Shown: positions 16,272 through 24,049 of the stretch, piece after piece
Position numbering within the stretch: position 1 is the stretch's first letter
How the letters are laid out: each line of letters opens with the position of its first letter
Assembly (NCBI GenBank): GCA_963849115.1
Contig: CAWKGK010000008.1
Span: 310,001 to 374,000 of the forward strand
DNA length: 64,000 nucleotides
Reading direction: 5' to 3'
Origin: JACDAL01 sp963849115
GTDB taxonomy: Bacteria > Actinomycetota > CADDZG01 > WHSQ01
Position numbers and translations under genes: made by a program
Notes under the pieces: model-generated
Seen by the model: only the letters and a program-made list of their open reading frames with translations
Databases searched by the model: none
Told to the model about the DNA's origin: nothing

Positions 16272-16450
16272 GAGCTAGCGCCAGGGCTCGTCGCGGAGGG
16301 GACGAGTCGACGAGGCAGGGGATCTCGGAGGTGCCCGCCCGGGGTATCCGGTGCAGGCGCCACTCGGCGGGTGACCCTCGGCCGGCCACGGTCGTGACGG
16401 TGCCGACAAACCCCGGGAGCGATCTCGGGTCACAAACCGGTAGCGGTGTG
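16272..16450 (+). ncRNA. glmS ribozyme: glmS ribozyme (GlcN6P-activated self-cleaving riboswitch)
   Basis: The leader of glmS contains the conserved glmS-ribozyme blocks in order: AGCGCCAG at 16277-16284 (cleavage expected between A16277 and G16278), GACGAGG at 16309-16315 followed by GGGG, and TCGGCGG at 16364-16370 followed by a CCTCGG close. Pairings by eye: P1 GGCTCGTC (16285-16292) with GACGAGTC (16301-16308), 8 bp; P2 CGAGG (16311-16315) with CCTCG (16376-16380); pseudoknot CGCC (16279-16282) with GGCG (16366-16369); an extended GGTGCC/GGCGCC arm (16330-16335/16356-16361); and two 3' hairpins at 16383-16405 and 16412-16429. Glucosamine-6-phosphate should trigger cleavage and lower glmS expression. 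The 3' limit is approximate. Confidence 0.87.
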
Positions 16451-16451
16451 G

Positions 16452-16500
16452 CTCTCTCAAGACCGAAGTTTCGCGCGCTCTAGGCGCGCGGCTGAGAGAG
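16452..16500 (+). promoter_or_regulatory. long hairpin between ribozyme and glmS Shine-Dalgarno
   Basis: CTCTCTCA (16452-16459) pairs with TGAGAGAG (16493-16500), and inside it CGCGCGC (16472-16478) pairs perfectly with GCGCGCG (16484-16490) around TCTAG. The outer arm abuts the GGGGAGAG Shine-Dalgarno of glmS. It could insulate the ribosome site from the ribozyme or protect the cleaved 3' RNA; the CTCTCTC arm could also pair with the Shine-Dalgarno purines. Confidence 0.6.
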
Positions 16501-16512
16501 GGGAGAGAGATC

Positions 16513-18348
16513 ATGTGCGGAATCGTCGGCTACACGGGCCGCACCCAGGCCCTACCCATCCTCTTGGACGGCATGCGTCGGCTCGAGTACCGCGGCTACG
16601 ACTCGGCGGGCGTCGCAGTGTTGTCCGGCGATGGCATCGAAGTGGCCCGCAAGGCCGGGCCTCTCGATGCGTTGCTCCAAGAATTGGAGGGCCAAACTTT
16701 CTCGGGCACAACAGGGATTGGGCACACACGATGGGCAACTCACGGCGCGCCCACGGATTCGAATGCTCATCCTCACTGCGACTGTTCGGGGAACATCGCG
16801 GTCGTCCACAACGGAATCATCGAGAACCACGACCGCCTCAGAAAACAGCTCGAGCGAAAGGGCCACCGCTTTGCTTCAGAGACCGACACCGAGGTGGTTG
16901 CTCATCTGCTTGAAGCGAGCATTGCGGAACGATCCTGCACGCTGAGAGAAGCCGCGCTCGCCATCGTCTCTCAACTGGAGGGCGCGTTCGCGCTGGTGTG
17001 CGTTTCGAGTGCCGACCCCGGAGTGATCGTAGCCGTGCGCCAGGATCCACCCATAATCGTCGGATCGACCGTCGAGGCCGGGTTCGTTGCTTCAGGCATT
17101 CCAGCCCTGCTCCCCTACACGAGGGAAGTCATGCCTCTCGACAACCATCAGGTGGCAGAGATCCGCCCGGGGCAGGTGCGCGCGTTCTCATTCTCCGGCG
17201 AGGAAGTCTCGATCGAGAAAGTCACGGTCGGGTGGGATGAGGCCGCGGCCGAACGTGGCGGTTTCGAGGATTTCATGCTCAAAGAGATATTCGAGCAGCC
17301 GGACGCAGCTCGCGACACTATGCGTTCTCGCGTCGACGAGTCGGGTCGCGTCGCCCTCGACGAGGTGCACTGGTCGGACGAGACGCTGCGTCGCATCACT
17401 AAGGTGGTAGTGGTGGCGTGTGGCACCTCGTTTCATTCCGGGATGGCTGCAAAGCATGCAATCGAGCACTGGACTCGCCTCCCGGTCGAGCTCGACCTTG
17501 CCTCCGAGTTCCGATATCGCGACGCTGTCCTCGACGACCGTTCCTTGGTTGTAGCAATTGCTCAGTCCGGTGAAACTGCAGACACGCTCGCGGCGCTGCG
17601 ATTCGCCAAAGAGATGGGCGCCAGCGTCGTCGCAGTGACGAACGTCGTGGGTTCCTCGATCACCAGAGAAGCCGACGCAGTCCTGTTCACACACGCGGGA
17701 CCCGAGATAGGCGTGGCCGCAACGAAGACCTTCACGTGTCAATTGATCGCGCTCAATTTGCTGGCCTTGTATCTGGCCCAAGCACGCGCGTCGATGCCTG
17801 CGGACAAGCTGGCGGAGACGATTGAGGCGATGCGAGCGCTTCCCGATCAGATTGCGGAGACTCTGCTGCTTCAGGACGACGTTCATCGAGCCGCCAAACG
17901 CTACGCGATGGCCACCGACATTCTGTTCATCGGACGAGGAGTCGGGGTTGCAGTTGCTTTGGAGGGGGCCCTGAAGCTCAAGGAGATCAGCTATCTTCAC
18001 GCGGAGGGCTATGCCGCAGGAGAGCTCAAGCACGGCGCAATTGCTCTCATCGAGGAAGGCGTGCCGGTGGTCGGAATAGTGACGGGCCAGGCCCTCTACG
18101 AAAAGATGCTCGCGAACATCGCAGAAGTGAGAGCGCGCGGCGCGGAGACGATCCTGATTGCGCGACGCGGAGACGAGCGCGCGCGTGCGGTCGCGAACGA
18201 GCTCTTCGAGGTGCCCACAACCAAGCCTCTGTTGAGCCCCGTGCTCGACTCGATCCCACTGCAGATGTTCGCCTACTTTGTCGCCAAAGAGAGAGGCCTG
18301 TCGCCCGACAAGCCTCGCAATCTCGCCAAGAGCGTGACGGTGGAGTAG
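16513..18348 (+). CDS. glmS: glutamine-fructose-6-phosphate aminotransferase (isomerising)
   Basis: Makes glucosamine-6-phosphate from fructose-6-phosphate and glutamine, the committed step of amino-sugar synthesis. The N-terminal Ntn glutaminase begins MCGIVGYTG with nucleophile Cys2 and has YRGYDSAGVAV and GHTRWATHG. Two SIS domains follow, with VACGTSFHSGMAAKH, AIAQSGETADT, and the C-terminal DKPRNLAKSVTVE that reaches the active site. Length is 611 residues, complete. A purine-rich Shine-Dalgarno (GGGGAGAG) precedes the ATG. Expression is probably controlled by the ribozyme at 16272-16450, sensing its own product. Confidence 0.97.
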   Translation: MCGIVGYTGRTQALPILLDGMRRLEYRGYDSAGVAVLSGDGIEVARKAGPLDALLQELEGQTFSGTTGIGHTRWATHGAPTDSNAHPHCDCSGNIAVVHNGIIENHDRLRKQLERKGHRFASETDTEVVAHLLEASIAERSCTLREAALAIVSQLEGAFALVCVSSADPGVIVAVRQDPPIIVGSTVEAGFVASGIPALLPYTREVMPLDNHQVAEIRPGQVRAFSFSGEEVSIEKVTVGWDEAAAERGGFEDFMLKEIFEQPDAARDTMRSRVDESGRVALDEVHWSDETLRRITKVVVVACGTSFHSGMAAKHAIEHWTRLPVELDLASEFRYRDAVLDDRSLVVAIAQSGETADTLAALRFAKEMGASVVAVTNVVGSSITREADAVLFTHAGPEIGVAATKTFTCQLIALNLLALYLAQARASMPADKLAETIEAMRALPDQIAETLLLQDDVHRAAKRYAMATDILFIGRGVGVAVALEGALKLKEISYLHAEGYAAGELKHGAIALIEEGVPVVGIVTGQALYEKMLANIAEVRARGAETILIARRGDERARAVANELFEVPTTKPLLSPVLDSIPLQMFAYFVAKERGLSPDKPRNLAKSVTVE

Positions 18349-18414
18349 CTTTGTTTCATCCCTCATCCAACACTTCGCGAATCGACTCGTGAGGGCAACG
18401 AAGGGAGGCCCGAA

Positions 18415-18768
18415 ATGGGATTCATGGACAAGGTCAAGACCGCCGCTCAGGAGGTGACGGTCGAAGCCAAGAAGCTGGGCGCCCAAGCCCAGGGCGCGCT
18501 GTCGGAGGCGCAGCTCAAGCGCCGGATGGACGACTGCGCCAAGCAGCTCGGCTACCTGTATCACCAAGAGCGTGCCCGAGGGGCCGCTCTCGGCGAGGAG
18601 GCCGATCGTCTGGTGCTAGAGATCTCCGGGCTCCAGGCGCAGATCGCCCAGGCCGCTGCCGAGACCAAGATCAAGCAGGCGACGGCCCAGGCTCAGGCGC
18701 CCCCGCCGTCAACGCCACCGGCATCGACGCCCCAGCCGCCCCCACCGCCACCAGAGGGAGCGCCCTGA
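18415..18768 (+). CDS. small coiled-coil protein with Pro-rich tail, unknown function
   Basis: A 117-residue protein. The N-terminus MGFMDKVKTAAQEVTVEAKK looks like an amphipathic helix, followed by an Ala/Gln-rich probable coiled coil to about residue 85 and a tail of PPPSTPPASTPQPPPPPP type. No cysteine pair, signal peptide or catalytic motif is seen apart from a single Cys in RRMDDCAKQLGYLY. The ATG has GAAGGGAGG upstream. The stop overlaps the probable CTG start of nnr (CTGA), hinting at cotranscription. I do not recognise a named family; a membrane-associated scaffold is one possibility. Confidence 0.7.
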   Translation: MGFMDKVKTAAQEVTVEAKKLGAQAQGALSEAQLKRRMDDCAKQLGYLYHQERARGAALGEEADRLVLEISGLQAQIAQAAAETKIKQATAQAQAPPPSTPPASTPQPPPPPPEGAP

Positions 18769-18791
18769 GGGCCCTCGTCACTCCTGAGGAG

Positions 18792-20282
18792 ATGCGAGCC
18801 GCAGACGAGGCCGCGATCTCCTCGGGAACGCCGGCCCTCGTCCTGATGGAGAGGGCCGGCCGCTCCGTGGCGCGTGCGGCGCAACGTGTGTCCGGTGGCC
18901 CTTACGGGCGCAGAGCCGTGGTGGTGTGCGGCAAGGGGAGCAACGGCGGCGATGGATTCGTGGCCGCCAGACAACTTCAGCGCGCCGGCATGTCGGTGTC
19001 GTGCGCTCTCTCTGGGGCAGAGGACGTACAGGGCGCTACGCGTCACCACCTCGAGTTGATAGAGAGCGAGGGGATGGCGCTTCGTCCGTTCACGGATCAC
19101 CGTCTCGAGGGATGCGACGTGATTGTCGACGCGCTCTTCGGGACCGGCTTCAGGGGCCGGGCCGAGGGAGAGCCTGCACGCGTGATCGAGGCCATCAACG
19201 CGGCCCCTGCCCCCGTGGTGTCCGTCGACGTTCCCTCCGGAGTAAACGGCTCCACCGGCGTTGCCGAGGGCCCATCGGTGCTGGCCTCTGTGACCGTGGC
19301 CATGGGGGCCGAGAAACTGGGAACGGCAAACTCTGCGGGGGCGGTGCGCGCGGGAAGGGTCGAGATCGCAGACATCGGAATCCCCGTCACCCGCGCTTCG
19401 GCCTTCATGCTGGAAGCCTCGGATGCGGCCTCTGCCCTCCCCAGCCGGGAGCCTGATTCGCACAAGCGCAGTGGAGGGTCGGTCGCAATTCTGGCGGGGT
19501 CAAACGACATCACCGGCGCAGCCGTGCTCACCGCGCGCGGCGCGGCGCGAATGGGTGCGGGCTACGTCACCGTCGGCTGCACCAGCGCAGTGAAGCATGC
19601 CCTCGCAACCTCATGCCCGGAGGTGCTGACGGCGAGCGTCACAGATGGAGACGTACTCGGCCCCCACGCCCTCGATTCCTTCGCGGAGGTCCTCGACCGA
19701 GCCGACGCAGTGGCGCTCGGCCCGGGAATTGGACGGGGCCTCCCCCAACAGGAGCTCGTCGCACGGGTTCTCGCGGAGGTGGAGCTACCGGTAGTCGCCG
19801 ACGCCGATGCGCTCAATGCGCTGGCCGAGGACTCCTCCGCGCTGAAGCGACGCACGGGCCCCACGATCCTCACGCCGCATCCGGCAGAGCTTGCTCGGCT
19901 TCTCGATTCCAGCGTTTCGGAGGTCACTTCGGACAGGATGGGGGCCGCGCGCGCCGCGGCCGGCGAACTCTCTGCGGTGGTGGTCCTGAAGGGCTTTCGC
20001 ACGATTGTGGCCCACCCCTCCGGGAGGGCAGTGGTCAACCCCACCGGGGGACCCGAGCTCGCCACCGCCGGCACAGGCGACGTCCTGACCGGAGCGACGG
20101 CCGCCCTGGCCGGGGCAGGCCTCGACGACATGAGCGCTGCATGGGCGGCGTGCTTCGTGCACGGGCTCGCCGGCAGCGTGGCTGCCTCTCGTCTCAGTCC
20201 GTCGGGGGTCCTGGCCTGGGACGTGGCGGAGTCGCTGCCGGAGGCGACGCGGCTGCTGCAAACACCGGCGGCGGCCTCGTGA
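18792..20282 (+). CDS. nnr: bifunctional NAD(P)H-hydrate epimerase / ADP-dependent NAD(P)H-hydrate dehydratase
   Basis: Repairs hydrated NAD(P)H. The N-terminal YjeF_N epimerase domain (about residues 1-205) has ALVLMERAGRSVARA and VVCGKGSNGGDGFVAARQL. The C-terminal ribokinase-like dehydratase domain (about 215-490) has GSVAILAGSND, ILTPHPAELARLL and the ATAGTGDVLTGATAAL active-site loop. From ATG 18792 the protein is 496 residues, but in-frame codons upstream encode RALVTPEE, the usual YjeF beginning, starting at a CTG (18765) that overlaps the previous stop and has GAGGGAG 4 nt upstream. The true start may be that CTG. It overlaps alr by 4 nt; this pairing is common. Confidence 0.93.
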   Translation: MRAADEAAISSGTPALVLMERAGRSVARAAQRVSGGPYGRRAVVVCGKGSNGGDGFVAARQLQRAGMSVSCALSGAEDVQGATRHHLELIESEGMALRPFTDHRLEGCDVIVDALFGTGFRGRAEGEPARVIEAINAAPAPVVSVDVPSGVNGSTGVAEGPSVLASVTVAMGAEKLGTANSAGAVRAGRVEIADIGIPVTRASAFMLEASDAASALPSREPDSHKRSGGSVAILAGSNDITGAAVLTARGAARMGAGYVTVGCTSAVKHALATSCPEVLTASVTDGDVLGPHALDSFAEVLDRADAVALGPGIGRGLPQQELVARVLAEVELPVVADADALNALAEDSSALKRRTGPTILTPHPAELARLLDSSVSEVTSDRMGAARAAAGELSAVVVLKGFRTIVAHPSGRAVVNPTGGPELATAGTGDVLTGATAALAGAGLDDMSAAWAACFVHGLAGSVAASRLSPSGVLAWDVAESLPEATRLLQTPAAAS

Positions 20283-21577
20283 CCGGGCTCAGCAAGGACG
20301 AGATCGAGCGGCGCGGGCACCCGGTGTGGGCGGAGGTCGATCTGGCTGCGATCCGCCACAACGTTTCGATCATGCGCTTGCTGGCGCCCTCGTCCGAGGT
20401 CATGGGCGTGGTCAAGGGCTATGCCTACGGCCACGGCAATCCCGCGTCCGCACGAGCCATGCTCCAGGGAGGAGCCACCCGCCTCGGTGTGGCGAGAGTG
20501 GCCGAAGCGCTTCATCTCAGAGAGGCGGGGATTCGCGCCCCCATCCATCTCTTCACCGAGCCTCCGCCGCAGTCGATCGCCGCGTTACTGGATCACGAGA
20601 TCACTCCGACCGTCTACACGCAGTCCTTCGCGGCAGGCTTGGCGGAGGCGGCATCGCAGCGGGGCATGAGGGTCGGCGTGCATCTCAAACTCGACACCGG
20701 CATGAACCGCGTGGGAGTGCCGCTGGACGCTGTCGACGACCTGCTCCACACACTCCGGCGGCTCGACGGTCTGTGGGTCGAGGGCCTGTGGAGCCACTTT
20801 GCAACCGCCGACGTTGTCGGTCATCCATTCGTCAAGGAGCAGCTCGAGCGCTTCTGGGGGCTGGTCGAGCGGCTTCAGAAGTCCGGCATGGACCCGCCCA
20901 TCAAGCACATCGCCAACTCGGCCGCCGCGATGTCGATGCCGGAGAGCCATCTCGACCTCGTGCGATGTGGAGTCGCCTGCTACGGGCTGTGGCCCTCGCC
21001 TGACTTCCGGGGAACGGCCGAGCTTCGCCCGGCGCTCTCGCTGAAGGCGCGCGTCGGTCTGGTCAAGCTGGTGGAGGCGGGAGGAGCGCTCTCCTATGGG
21101 CTTGCTTACGGCTTGAAAGAGACCAGCCGTGTGGTCACGGTCCCGGCCGGGTACGCCGATGGATACGACCGTGGCTTCTCCGCAACGGCCGACGTTCTGC
21201 TCCGAGGGCAGCGTTTCAGAGTGTCGGGCGCGGTCTGCATGGACCAGTTCATGGTCGACGTGGGCTCTGCCGAGGTCGAGCCCGGAGACGTCGCCACACT
21301 GATCGGCGGACAGGGATCAGAACAAATCACGGCCGAGGAGCTCGGTTCCAGGATCGGTACGATCAATTACGAGATAACGTCGCGCATTCCTTCGCGCGTT
21401 CCGCGCCTGTACCTCAACGAGCAGCACGCTGAGCGAGCCGAGGGACTACAAGCCGATCCAACCGAGCGGCTACCGAGCAATATAGCCGAGGGGCTACCGA
21501 GCAATATAGCCGAGGGGCTACCGAGCAATATAGCCGAGGGGCTACCGAGCAATATGGAAAGAGAGACCCGTACATGA
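20279..21577 (+). CDS. alr: alanine racemase with repeat-bearing C-terminal extension
   Basis: PLP-dependent racemase making D-alanine for peptidoglycan. The PLP lysine lies in VMGVVKGYAYGHG (most relatives read KANAYGHG), and the catalytic tyrosine region is ALSYGLAYG. HLKLDTGMNRVG, SAAAMSMP and RVSGAVCMDQFMVDVG are also conserved. The GTG start overlaps the nnr stop (GTGA). At 432 residues it is longer than the usual ~370: after the normal end near RVPRLYL, about 50 residues include a tandem repeat LPSNIAEG present three times plus LPSNMERETRT, coded by a 24-bp DNA repeat. The stop overlaps the next gene by 4 nt (ATGA). Confidence 0.93.
   Translation: MTGLSKDEIERRGHPVWAEVDLAAIRHNVSIMRLLAPSSEVMGVVKGYAYGHGNPASARAMLQGGATRLGVARVAEALHLREAGIRAPIHLFTEPPPQSIAALLDHEITPTVYTQSFAAGLAEAASQRGMRVGVHLKLDTGMNRVGVPLDAVDDLLHTLRRLDGLWVEGLWSHFATADVVGHPFVKEQLERFWGLVERLQKSGMDPPIKHIANSAAAMSMPESHLDLVRCGVACYGLWPSPDFRGTAELRPALSLKARVGLVKLVEAGGALSYGLAYGLKETSRVVTVPAGYADGYDRGFSATADVLLRGQRFRVSGAVCMDQFMVDVGSAEVEPGDVATLIGGQGSEQITAEELGSRIGTINYEITSRIPSRVPRLYLNEQHAERAEGLQADPTERLPSNIAEGLPSNIAEGLPSNIAEGLPSNMERETRT
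21468..21557 (+). repeat. 24-bp tandem repeat, 3.75 units, inside the 3' end of alr
   Basis: The unit GGCTACCGAGCAATATAGCC plus GAGG occurs at 21468, 21492 and 21516, identical each time, with a partial fourth from 21540. The period is a multiple of three, so it lengthens the Alr tail by LPSNIAEG without breaking the frame. Each junction also contains TAGCC-GAGG-GGCTA, a small hairpin, so slippage could change copy number. Confidence 0.93.
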
Positions 21578-22680
21578 AAGATCAGCGCGCGGAGAAGCTC
21601 GCCGAGATTCTGGTGGGGTACTCCACCGAGGTCAAGTCCGGGGACCTCGTGAGCATTCGAGGGCCCTACGTGGCCGAGCCCTTGCTGTTGGCTCTCTACA
21701 ACCGGTGTCTGGACGCAGGCGCCCACCCCATCCTGCGTGCCTCACTGCCCGAAGCAACGCCTGCCTTCTACCACAACGCATCCGAGGAGCAACTTCAGTA
21801 TGTCTGGGAGACAGACCGCTGGCTGATCGAGAACCTCGATGTCACCTTCAACGTCATCGCCGAAACCAATACGCGCGAACTGTCGCGCGTCGACCCGGCC
21901 CGGCAGATCCTCGTCTCGAAATCTCGCAAGCCGCTCACGGATGTCTTCTTCAAGCGGTCTGCAGCCGGGGAATTACGTTGGAATGTGACGTTGTTTCCCA
22001 CCGCCGCCCATGCGATGGAGGCCCAGATGAGCCTTGTGGAATATGAGGATTTCTATTACGGTGCCTGCTTGGTGGCGGCGGAGGATCCAGTAGCCGAGTG
22101 GCGGAATGTCGCCGAGCGCCACGCGCGAATGATCGACTGGATGCAGGGGCGCAACGAGGTCCGCATCGAAGGCGAGGGCACCGATCTGATCCTGGAAGTG
22201 GGGGGCCGCACCTTTATCGCGGCCAACGGCGAGTGCAACTTCCCGGACGGCGAGATCTTTACGGGCCCCATCGAGATCAAGACCCGCGGCGTGGTCAGCT
22301 TCAGCTACCCGGCCCTCTACGGCGGCCAGTCCGTGGAGGGGATCAAGCTCGAGTTCGAGGAGGGCAAGGTCGTCAAAGCCACGGCGGAGAAGAACGAGGA
22401 CTTCCTGCAGTCCAAGCTCGATACCGACGAGGGCTCGCGCACCCTGGGCGAGTTGGGTATCGGCACGAACTTCGGCATCCCGTCCTTCACCGGGGAGATC
22501 CTGTTGGACGAAAAGATCGGAGGCACCGTCCACCTCGCCATCGGTGCGTCCTACCCGGAGACCGGCGGGACCAACGAGTCTGCGGTGCACTGGGACATGG
22601 TGTGCGACCTCAGAGATGGGGGCCGGATTACGGTGGATGGCGATGTCTTGATGGAGAACGGGAAGTTCACGGTCGTCTGA
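21574..22680 (+). CDS. M29-family (thermophilic) aminopeptidase
   Basis: Metallo-aminopeptidase of the AmpS/aminopeptidase T family, 368 residues, cytoplasmic. Typical features are the N-terminal KSGDLVSIRGPYVAEPLLLAL strand, NGECNFPDGEIFTGP with a metal-ligand glutamate, GIGTNFGIPSFTGEILLDEKIGGTVHLAIG, and the C-terminal SAVHWDMVCDLR with metal-ligand His and Asp. The ATG overlaps the alr stop (ATGA), so it is translationally coupled to alr. It may trim peptides in general; the link to cell-wall genes is only positional. Confidence 0.9.
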   Translation: MKDQRAEKLAEILVGYSTEVKSGDLVSIRGPYVAEPLLLALYNRCLDAGAHPILRASLPEATPAFYHNASEEQLQYVWETDRWLIENLDVTFNVIAETNTRELSRVDPARQILVSKSRKPLTDVFFKRSAAGELRWNVTLFPTAAHAMEAQMSLVEYEDFYYGACLVAAEDPVAEWRNVAERHARMIDWMQGRNEVRIEGEGTDLILEVGGRTFIAANGECNFPDGEIFTGPIEIKTRGVVSFSYPALYGGQSVEGIKLEFEEGKVVKATAEKNEDFLQSKLDTDEGSRTLGELGIGTNFGIPSFTGEILLDEKIGGTVHLAIGASYPETGGTNESAVHWDMVCDLRDGGRITVDGDVLMENGKFTVV

Positions 22681-22713
22681 CGCCGCCCGATTTTGGTGGC
22701 CCCCAACCGGTGG

Positions 22714-22741
22714 TTGACCCTCCCGCCGCCGTCGCTCTACT
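22714..22741 (+). promoter_or_regulatory. sigma-70-type promoter for the uracil-DNA glycosylase gene
   Basis: TTGACC (22714-22719) and TCTACT (22736-22741) are 16 nt apart. A start near 22749 gives a short leader ending in GGACGGAG and the ATG at 22778, which supports choosing that ATG over the GTG at 22742. Confidence 0.45.
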
Positions 22742-22777
22742 GTGACCTCACAGACCAACGTCACGGACGGAGCACTC

Positions 22778-23434
22778 ATGCCGAATGCCCCCAGCTCTTC
22801 CACGCTCGTCGACATCGATGTGGTGCGCGCCGCCGCCCTGTCGTGCACCAAGTGCCGGCTCGCAGCCGGCCGCACCCAGGTGGTGTGGGCGGCCGGCAAT
22901 CTGGAAGCCGACCTCCTTTTCATTGGGGAGGCTCCGGGGTTCCACGAGGATCGGGAAGGCGAGCCGTTCGTAGGCGCCGCGGGCCAACTACTGGACAAAT
23001 TGTTGGCCGAGATAGGGCTGGATCGGACGAAGGCTGCGATCGTCAACGTCATCAAGTGCCGGCCCCCATCAAACCGCGACCCGCAAGAGGATGAGATAGA
23101 CGCTTGCCGTCCCTATCTGGAGGCCCAGATAGACCACATGGCTCCGCGGGTGATCGTCACCCTGGGCAACTTTGCGACCAGGTTCATCCTCGAGTCCAAC
23201 GTCGGAATCACTCGAGCGCGCGGCCGCAAGTACCGCCGGGGTCAGGCGACGGTCGTTCCTACCTTCCACCCGGCGGCGGCGCTTCGAGGGGGCCGCTTCG
23301 GCGGGGTCAGCCCGATCGATGCCATCCGTCAAGACCTTTCCGTGGTCAGGGCCGTGCTCGACGAGCCCCCGCCCCAGACGCAGCCTCCCCTCGAAAACGA
23401 GGCCGCGGCTTCGGAACAACTCGACCTCTTCTGA
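22778..23434 (+). CDS. uracil-DNA glycosylase, family 4 (4Fe-4S, UDGa type)
   Basis: Removes uracil from DNA. The iron-sulfur cysteines begin with CTKCRL and a further one lies in VIKCRPP; the active-site motif FIGEAPGFHEDREGEPFVG and the second motif TFHPAAALRG are those of family 4/5 glycosylases. I chose ATG 22778 (218 residues) because GGACGGAG lies 5 nt upstream; an in-frame GTG at 22742 would add 12 residues inside the probable promoter. The tail after residue ~195 is Pro/Glu-rich. It precedes tsaE by 21 nt and may be cotranscribed with the t6A genes. Confidence 0.9.
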   Translation: MPNAPSSSTLVDIDVVRAAALSCTKCRLAAGRTQVVWAAGNLEADLLFIGEAPGFHEDREGEPFVGAAGQLLDKLLAEIGLDRTKAAIVNVIKCRPPSNRDPQEDEIDACRPYLEAQIDHMAPRVIVTLGNFATRFILESNVGITRARGRKYRRGQATVVPTFHPAAALRGGRFGGVSPIDAIRQDLSVVRAVLDEPPPQTQPPLENEAAASEQLDLF

Positions 23435-23455
23435 GGATCTAGACGGTATCGGGCC

Positions 23456-24049
23456 ATGAACCGGGCACTGACCGTCGTGAGCAACTCCCTCGCGGAGACC
23501 AGCATCCTGGGCACATCGCTGGCCCCCGTCCTGGTGCCCGGGGACGTGGTCACCCTCTCCGGCGACCTCGGTGCGGGGAAGACGACTTTCGTGCAGGGGG
23601 TTGCGTCGGCGCTCGGCGTTACGGGCCCGGTGACGAGCCCGACCTTCGTGATAATCCATCACTACGAGGGTCGCTTCCCGGTCGTCCATCTGGACGTCTA
23701 TCGCCTCGACTTCATCCAGGAGGTGCTTGATCTCGGCTTCGAGGAGCTACTTCAGCCCGACGCGGTCATGCTCGTGGAGTGGGGAGAGGCCGTGTCGCCC
23801 CTGCTCCCGCGCGCCTATCTGGACGTCGAGATCAGGCGGACGGACGACGGTGACGATGCCCGCTGGTTCGCTTTTCGGGCCGTGGGACGGGAGTGGGAGC
23901 GAAAGCTTGAGCGCGTGAGGGTGACCGCGGAAGCGCTGTTGGATGCGGCGTCGCTAGAGGGTTCCGGTGGACCTCGTTTTTCGTACGGGCCCACCCTCCG
24001 GACACGCGACCATGGGGCGGGAGCGGACGAGAAGAACGCGGAGGCCTGA
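23456..24049 (+). CDS. tsaE: tRNA t6A synthesis ATPase TsaE
   Basis: P-loop ATPase that cycles the TsaB-TsaD complex making N6-threonylcarbamoyladenosine at A37 of ANN-decoding tRNAs. The Walker A motif is LSGDLGAGKTTFVQG; the family block SPTFVIIHHYEG and HLDVYRLD follow, then VEWGEAV. Length is 197 residues; the last ~45, Gly/Arg-rich with FSYGPTLRTRDHG, are longer than in most TsaE and may be a loosely conserved tail. The stop overlaps the tsaB ATG by 1 nt (TGATG). The tsaE-tsaB-rimI-tsaD cluster is typical of actinobacteria. Confidence 0.94.
   Translation: MNRALTVVSNSLAETSILGTSLAPVLVPGDVVTLSGDLGAGKTTFVQGVASALGVTGPVTSPTFVIIHHYEGRFPVVHLDVYRLDFIQEVLDLGFEELLQPDAVMLVEWGEAVSPLLPRAYLDVEIRRTDDGDDARWFAFRAVGREWERKLERVRVTAEALLDAASLEGSGGPRFSYGPTLRTRDHGAGADEKNAEA

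Noticed and set aside
17188..18567. Long antisense open frame (459 codons) opposite glmS
   Set aside because: It is a shadow of a GC-rich gene; composition is Arg/His/Leu-rich with no motif, and glmS is complete on the other strand. The same applies to long frames opposite sdhA (50159-51055), the carboxylase (58083-59108), mdh (43600-44673), M14 (40850-41773) and the flavoprotein (8642-9700).
19613..20278. Upstream extension of the alr reading frame by 222 codons
   Set aside because: It lies wholly within nnr in another frame and is Arg/Gly-rich. The GTG at 20279 with a GTGA overlap starts the conserved Alr sequence.
21468..21557. Tandem repeat as a possible CRISPR array
   Set aside because: Units are directly abutting with no spacers, in frame within alr, and no cas gene is present.
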